Source: Candidatus Omnitrophota bacterium (GTDB taxonomy: Bacteria > Hinthialibacterota > Hinthialibacteria > Hinthialibacterales > JAKPRU01). From it: 8,268 nt of DNA. The notes beneath the pieces were generated by a model that made no database searches, was not told the origin of the DNA, and saw nothing but the letters and a program-made list of their open reading frames with translations. The DNA is taken from positions 1-8,268 of the forward strand of contig JAKPRU010001208.1 in the NCBI GenBank assembly GCA_029557025.1, read 5' to 3'. The translations under genes and the position numbers were made by a program. Shown here piece after piece: positions 6,154 to 8,268 of the stretch (position 1 is its first letter; each line of letters starts with the position of its first letter).

Positions 6154-7386
6154 TCAGGCAACATAATTCAACAGCGCATCGGCCACCGTTCCTTTTCGAC
6201 CGTCGAACGTGGTGAACGAGGTCAACTGCGCTACACGATTAGCATGGGATAGTGTCTGATCGACATTCCGATAGGCGAGGTTGATCGAGGCTATTCCCGC
6301 TTCCCGAAGCGAACGCAGCTCACCCGCTTCCGATATGCCGTTCGCATTGCTGTCGCTGAACAGAACCAAACTGTCATAGATCGCATCGCGTTCGTCGATC
6401 CGGCCGTCCCCATTGGTATCATACTTGGCCAGCTCTTCCAGGCCGTTCTTTGCGCCGTTCTGATCGCCGAACAGCTCATGTCCGTTGTCAATTCGTCCGT
6501 TTCCGTTCTTATCCAATGCCAGGAACGCATCATCGCCGGTTGCGAAAGCCGTCCGTTCCGTCGTTCCGTCGCCGGTAATATCGAATTGCACTCCGTTTTG
6601 TGCGGAGGTGAGCTCAATCCCATCGCCGTCCAGATCGAACACAATCGGATCGGACATTCCGCCCATCCCAGCGATTTGCTGTTGAAATTCCTCCATGGAG
6701 ATCATTTCCCCGTTCAGTTCCACTTCAATGCTGACATCGATTTTGAATTCAATAGAAGCCGAAAAATTCAGGGACTGCGTGACCGTGTCGGTTCCTGTGA
6801 TGACGGATGCCTGGTCAGCCATCCCCGCCATCGTGCTTACATCCCCCGTTCCCGCCCACTGGAACGGCTCGATCATTTTCAGAAAGGAGTTTACCGAATC
6901 TTTGTCTCTGGACAGCGCGCGGATCAGCGCCAAGTATTCCCGCACGGTTGGATCACCCGATTTTTCCAGTTCTTCGAGCGCATCTTCGTTGATATCTCCC
7001 GATCTCGTAAACAGAGATACCGGACCGCTCTGGCTTTGAGTCGCCTGTGCGGTGACAGAGACAGTCCGTCGCATTTTGAATCCCTGGCTTTTCGCCCATT
7101 CCGCTGCTTCGGAGGTCAGGGAATCCAGGAAATCTTGTTCCATCTCCACCATCTCATGGCTCCCAAGCACCATCACGGACTCGTTGGGTGCATTTTGAGA
7201 GGCCGCCACCGCATCCTGGCTGATCTCCAGCCGGTCGCTCCGGACTGCCGGGGAGGATTGCGCATCGGCATCCCACCGCAGGCGTGTAGAGGTGTTCTGC
7301 TGGTTGCTTGTTGTACGGTTGGATTCGAACGTAATGGAACGTTGCTGGGCGAGAAGCGTTTCGAGGGAGGTAATCGGGTCGGCCAT
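6154..7386 (-). CDS. EF-hand-like calcium-binding protein of unknown function
   Basis: A 410-residue protein with no signal peptide. The N-terminal part (about 1-70) is polar and low in complexity, ending in SDRLEISQDA (50-59), a turn similar to the D-x-hydrophobic-x-IS..A motif of flagellar proteins such as FlgM. The middle (80-245) is mainly helical. The C-terminal part (246-370) is a known module seen in many calcium-binding and RTX-like proteins: DPIVFDLDGDGIELT (246-260), DKNGNGRID...E (292-304), HELFGDQNG (303-311), DTNGDGRID (323-331) and DSNANG (345-350), then AGIASINL. The Asp-rich loops should bind Ca2+. Stand-alone proteins with this layout occur, as I recall, in gammaproteobacteria and others, without assigned function. 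The ATG at 7386 is preferred over a TTG at 7428 because GAGGG precedes it. A sigma-28-like promoter lies 134 bases upstream. Confidence 0.8.
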   Translation of the reverse strand: MADPITSLETLLAQQRSITFESNRTTSNQQNTSTRLRWDADAQSSPAVRSDRLEISQDAVAASQNAPNESVMVLGSHEMVEMEQDFLDSLTSEAAEWAKSQGFKMRRTVSVTAQATQSQSGPVSLFTRSGDINEDALEELEKSGDPTVREYLALIRALSRDKDSVNSFLKMIEPFQWAGTGDVSTMAGMADQASVITGTDTVTQSLNFSASIEFKIDVSIEVELNGEMISMEEFQQQIAGMGGMSDPIVFDLDGDGIELTSAQNGVQFDITGDGTTERTAFATGDDAFLALDKNGNGRIDNGHELFGDQNGAKNGLEELAKYDTNGDGRIDERDAIYDSLVLFSDSNANGISEAGELRSLREAGIASINLAYRNVDQTLSHANRVAQLTSFTTFDGRKGTVADALLNYVA

Positions 7387-7519
7387 GGAAGCCCTCAATC
7401 GGTGGTACGATTCGGGCGCCGACCTCAATGGAGGTCATGGATCAATGCGGAGCGCCACAGATCGGACCACATAGCATTCATCCATCCCGGATTAAACAAG
7501 GCCCTCCGTGGCATTATCG

Positions 7520-7546
7520 TTATCGGCTGATTTCCACGAATCTTGA
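7520..7546 (-). promoter_or_regulatory. Sigma-28 (FliA) type promoter of the EF-hand gene
   Basis: On the minus strand TCAAGATT (7546-7539), an 11-base spacer, then GCCGATAA (7527-7520). The enterobacterial sigma-28 consensus is TAAAGTTT-N11-GCCGATAA, so the -10 matches 8 of 8, the -35 matches 6 of 8 and the spacer is exact. It is intergenic and points at the gene starting at 7386, leaving a leader of roughly 125-130 bases. Whether the host has FliA cannot be seen here. Confidence 0.6.
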
Positions 7547-7637
7547 GGATACCTGCGGGGATCGGATGCCGGTAAATCCCATTTGCATGGAGCGAATCCC
7601 CGAAAGGCAAGGTCCCCGAATTTCTCACAATACCGAC

Positions 7638-7740
7638 CTTCCCCCCTCCTCCCCTGACTCCTCTTCCACCTCCGTTTCCCCTTCCATCTCCCCTTCTGTC
7701 TCCCCTTTCACCTCCCTTTCCCCTTCAGCCCTTTTGTTTT
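7638..7740 (-). repeat. Polypurine tract with about 12-base period
   Basis: On the minus strand successive 12-base slices read CTGAAGGGGAAA, GGGAGGTGAAAG, GGGAGACAGAAG, GGGAGATGGAAG and GGGAAACGGAGG, fading into GGGGAGGAGGGG. Five or more runs of three to four G are separated by 3 to 8 bases, so triplex (H-DNA) or G-quadruplex folding is possible. The tract starts just after the stop of the gene at 7754. Confidence 0.65.
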
Positions 7741-7741
7741 T

Positions 7742-7756
7742 TTTCTTCAATTTTTA
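7742..7756 (-). repeat. AATTGAAGAAA element, copy B
   Basis: On the minus strand the stop codon TAA of the upstream gene lies inside AATTAAAAATTGAAGAAA, which leads into the polypurine tract. It shares AATTGAAGAAA and the position right after a stop codon with the element at 4600-4617. Confidence 0.5.
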
Positions 7757-8268
7757 ATTCTTCTCACCCTCCCGCTTACGAATAAGCAACCGTGGATGAT
7801 TTGAATTGGAACCGTTCTTGCGGGCCTTCTGGCTCTGAACAATTGCGCGGAGTCCCTTCATAAGTGTTCGGGGGGAGGTGCCTGTCTGCTCGGAGGATTC
7901 GCCGGATTTCAAGGATCTCTGCAATTCCTGGCGGACCAGCGATTCGCTGTTCTCCAATTCGGCGGCGGATTCCCTTACCTCCTGCAAACGCTCCTCAATT
8001 TCAGAAAGGTCATGCAGCTCCTTCAACGCCTGACGGTCGATTTCGCCCAAGTCGTTCGGAATTCGATGCTGGGCGGCAGAAATCAGGTCGGCCGGTAGAG
8101 TTTCATCGTTGGCTACGGTTTCCGAGACCAGGTTTTGCAGGGAGGGATCCTGGATCAGAGCGCACAGTCTCTTCAGACTGTTCCGCACGATTGCCTTGAA
8201 TTGGGTATAAATATCAATGGCCTCATTCAACAGCATCTTCCAATGTCGGATCATTTCCAATCGCAGCG
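7754..8268 (-). CDS. Partial helical, coiled-coil-prone protein of unknown function
   Basis: The frame is open to the window edge, so the start may lie outside. Internal candidates are TTG at 8260, ATG at 8254 and ATG at 8236, and none has a clear ribosome binding site. The visible part has about 170 residues, rich in Glu, Leu, Arg and Ser, with almost no aromatic or Cys residues. Counting from the TTG, residues 7-40 are amphipathic helix (MLLNEAIDIYTQFKAIVRNS) and residues 76-117 form a likely coiled coil (LHDLSEIEERLQEVRESAAE and following). The tail is Ser-rich and then strongly basic (RLLIRKREGEKN). No membrane segment, signal peptide or catalytic motif is visible in the visible part, and I do not recognise the family. 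It lies upstream of the EF-hand gene on the same strand, but the 367-base gap with its own promoter argues against one operon. Confidence 0.55.
   Translation of the reverse strand, partial: LRLEMIRHWKMLLNEAIDIYTQFKAIVRNSLKRLCALIQDPSLQNLVSETVANDETLPADLISAAQHRIPNDLGEIDRQALKELHDLSEIEERLQEVRESAAELENSESLVRQELQRSLKSGESSEQTGTSPRTLMKGLRAIVQSQKARKNGSNSNHPRLLIRKREGEKN

Larger units (their letters stand above)
7387..7753. other. Gene-poor spacer with promoter and polypurine tract
   Basis: No convincing gene is present. The part near 7386 holds the leader of the EF-hand gene and a sigma-28-like promoter (7520-7546). The part from about 7638 to 7753 is an almost unbroken pyrimidine run on the + strand. 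Small open frames crossing it (7428-7757 on +, 7425-7628 on -) have no ribosome binding site or family resemblance, and the + one turns into Ser/Pro codons of the tract. Confidence 0.6.

Noticed and set aside
5865..6164. 100-residue N-terminal extension of the propeller gene
   Set aside because: It translates the dispersed hairpin repeats (GRDAWPTEVV) and the 13-base hairpin and would overlap the end of the EF-hand gene. The signal peptide starts at 5864.
7387..7428. TTG start adding 14 residues to the EF-hand protein
   Set aside because: The ATG at 7386 has GAGGG just before it. The longer form has no better signal.
6478..7530. 350-residue open frame on the + strand opposite the EF-hand gene
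   Set aside because: Antisense shadow, rich in His and Arg as expected from reading a coding strand backwards.
7428..7757. 109-residue + strand frame ending in Ser/Pro repeats and a Phe run
   Set aside because: The repeats are the polypyrimidine tract read in one frame. There is no ribosome binding site and no family.

Overview
The window holds the distal part of a bidirectional, NAD(P)-linked [NiFe]-hydrogenase operon (group 3d, Hox type) on the + strand, followed by three minus-strand genes. The three are a secreted beta-propeller protein resembling oligogalacturonate lyase, a cytoplasmic-looking EF-hand-like protein, and a partial helical protein of unknown function. The host is a bacterium with moderately GC-rich DNA. 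The short dispersed palindromes and the 9-base GTCCCAT-type repeats between genes recall genomes of the Planctomycetes/Verrucomicrobia/Omnitrophota and deltaproteobacterial kind. That is an impression from memory, and the phylum cannot be fixed from this sequence.

Positions 1-4397: hoxU, hoxY, hoxH and hoxW lie head to tail, and each stop overlaps the next start (ATGA, an 8-base overlap, ATGA), as in a translationally coupled operon. HoxU carries the electron-transfer Fe-S clusters, HoxY the proximal cluster and HoxH the NiFe site. HoxW is the endopeptidase that trims the HoxH C-terminus. HoxE/HoxF (diaphorase) would be expected just upstream, outside the window. HoxU is unusually long at 634 residues: after the normal HoxU/NuoG head it keeps a fifth Fe-S cluster motif and a shortened molybdopterin-oxidoreductase-like domain, as in NuoG of complex I.

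Positions 4398-4622: a convergent intergenic spacer made almost wholly of short dispersed repeats (two CTCCCACCGG...GTGAGGG elements, two hairpin palindromes, a 9-base tandem repeat and a polypyrimidine block). The hoxW stop codon lies inside the first of these.

Positions 4623-8268, minus strand: the secreted propeller gene (4623-5864), a repeat- and hairpin-bearing spacer, the EF-hand-like gene (6154-7386), a 367-base spacer, and the partial helical gene (7754 to the window edge). The 367-base spacer contains a very good match to a flagellar sigma-28 (FliA) promoter pointing at the EF-hand gene, and a 100-base polypurine/polypyrimidine tract. Two of the minus-strand genes share an AATTGAAGAAA element followed by purine-rich DNA directly after the stop codon.

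No tRNA, rRNA, CRISPR array, transposase or integrase was seen. The best leads are the NuoG-like HoxU, the sigma-28 promoter in front of an undescribed EF-hand protein, and the layered intergenic repeat elements.
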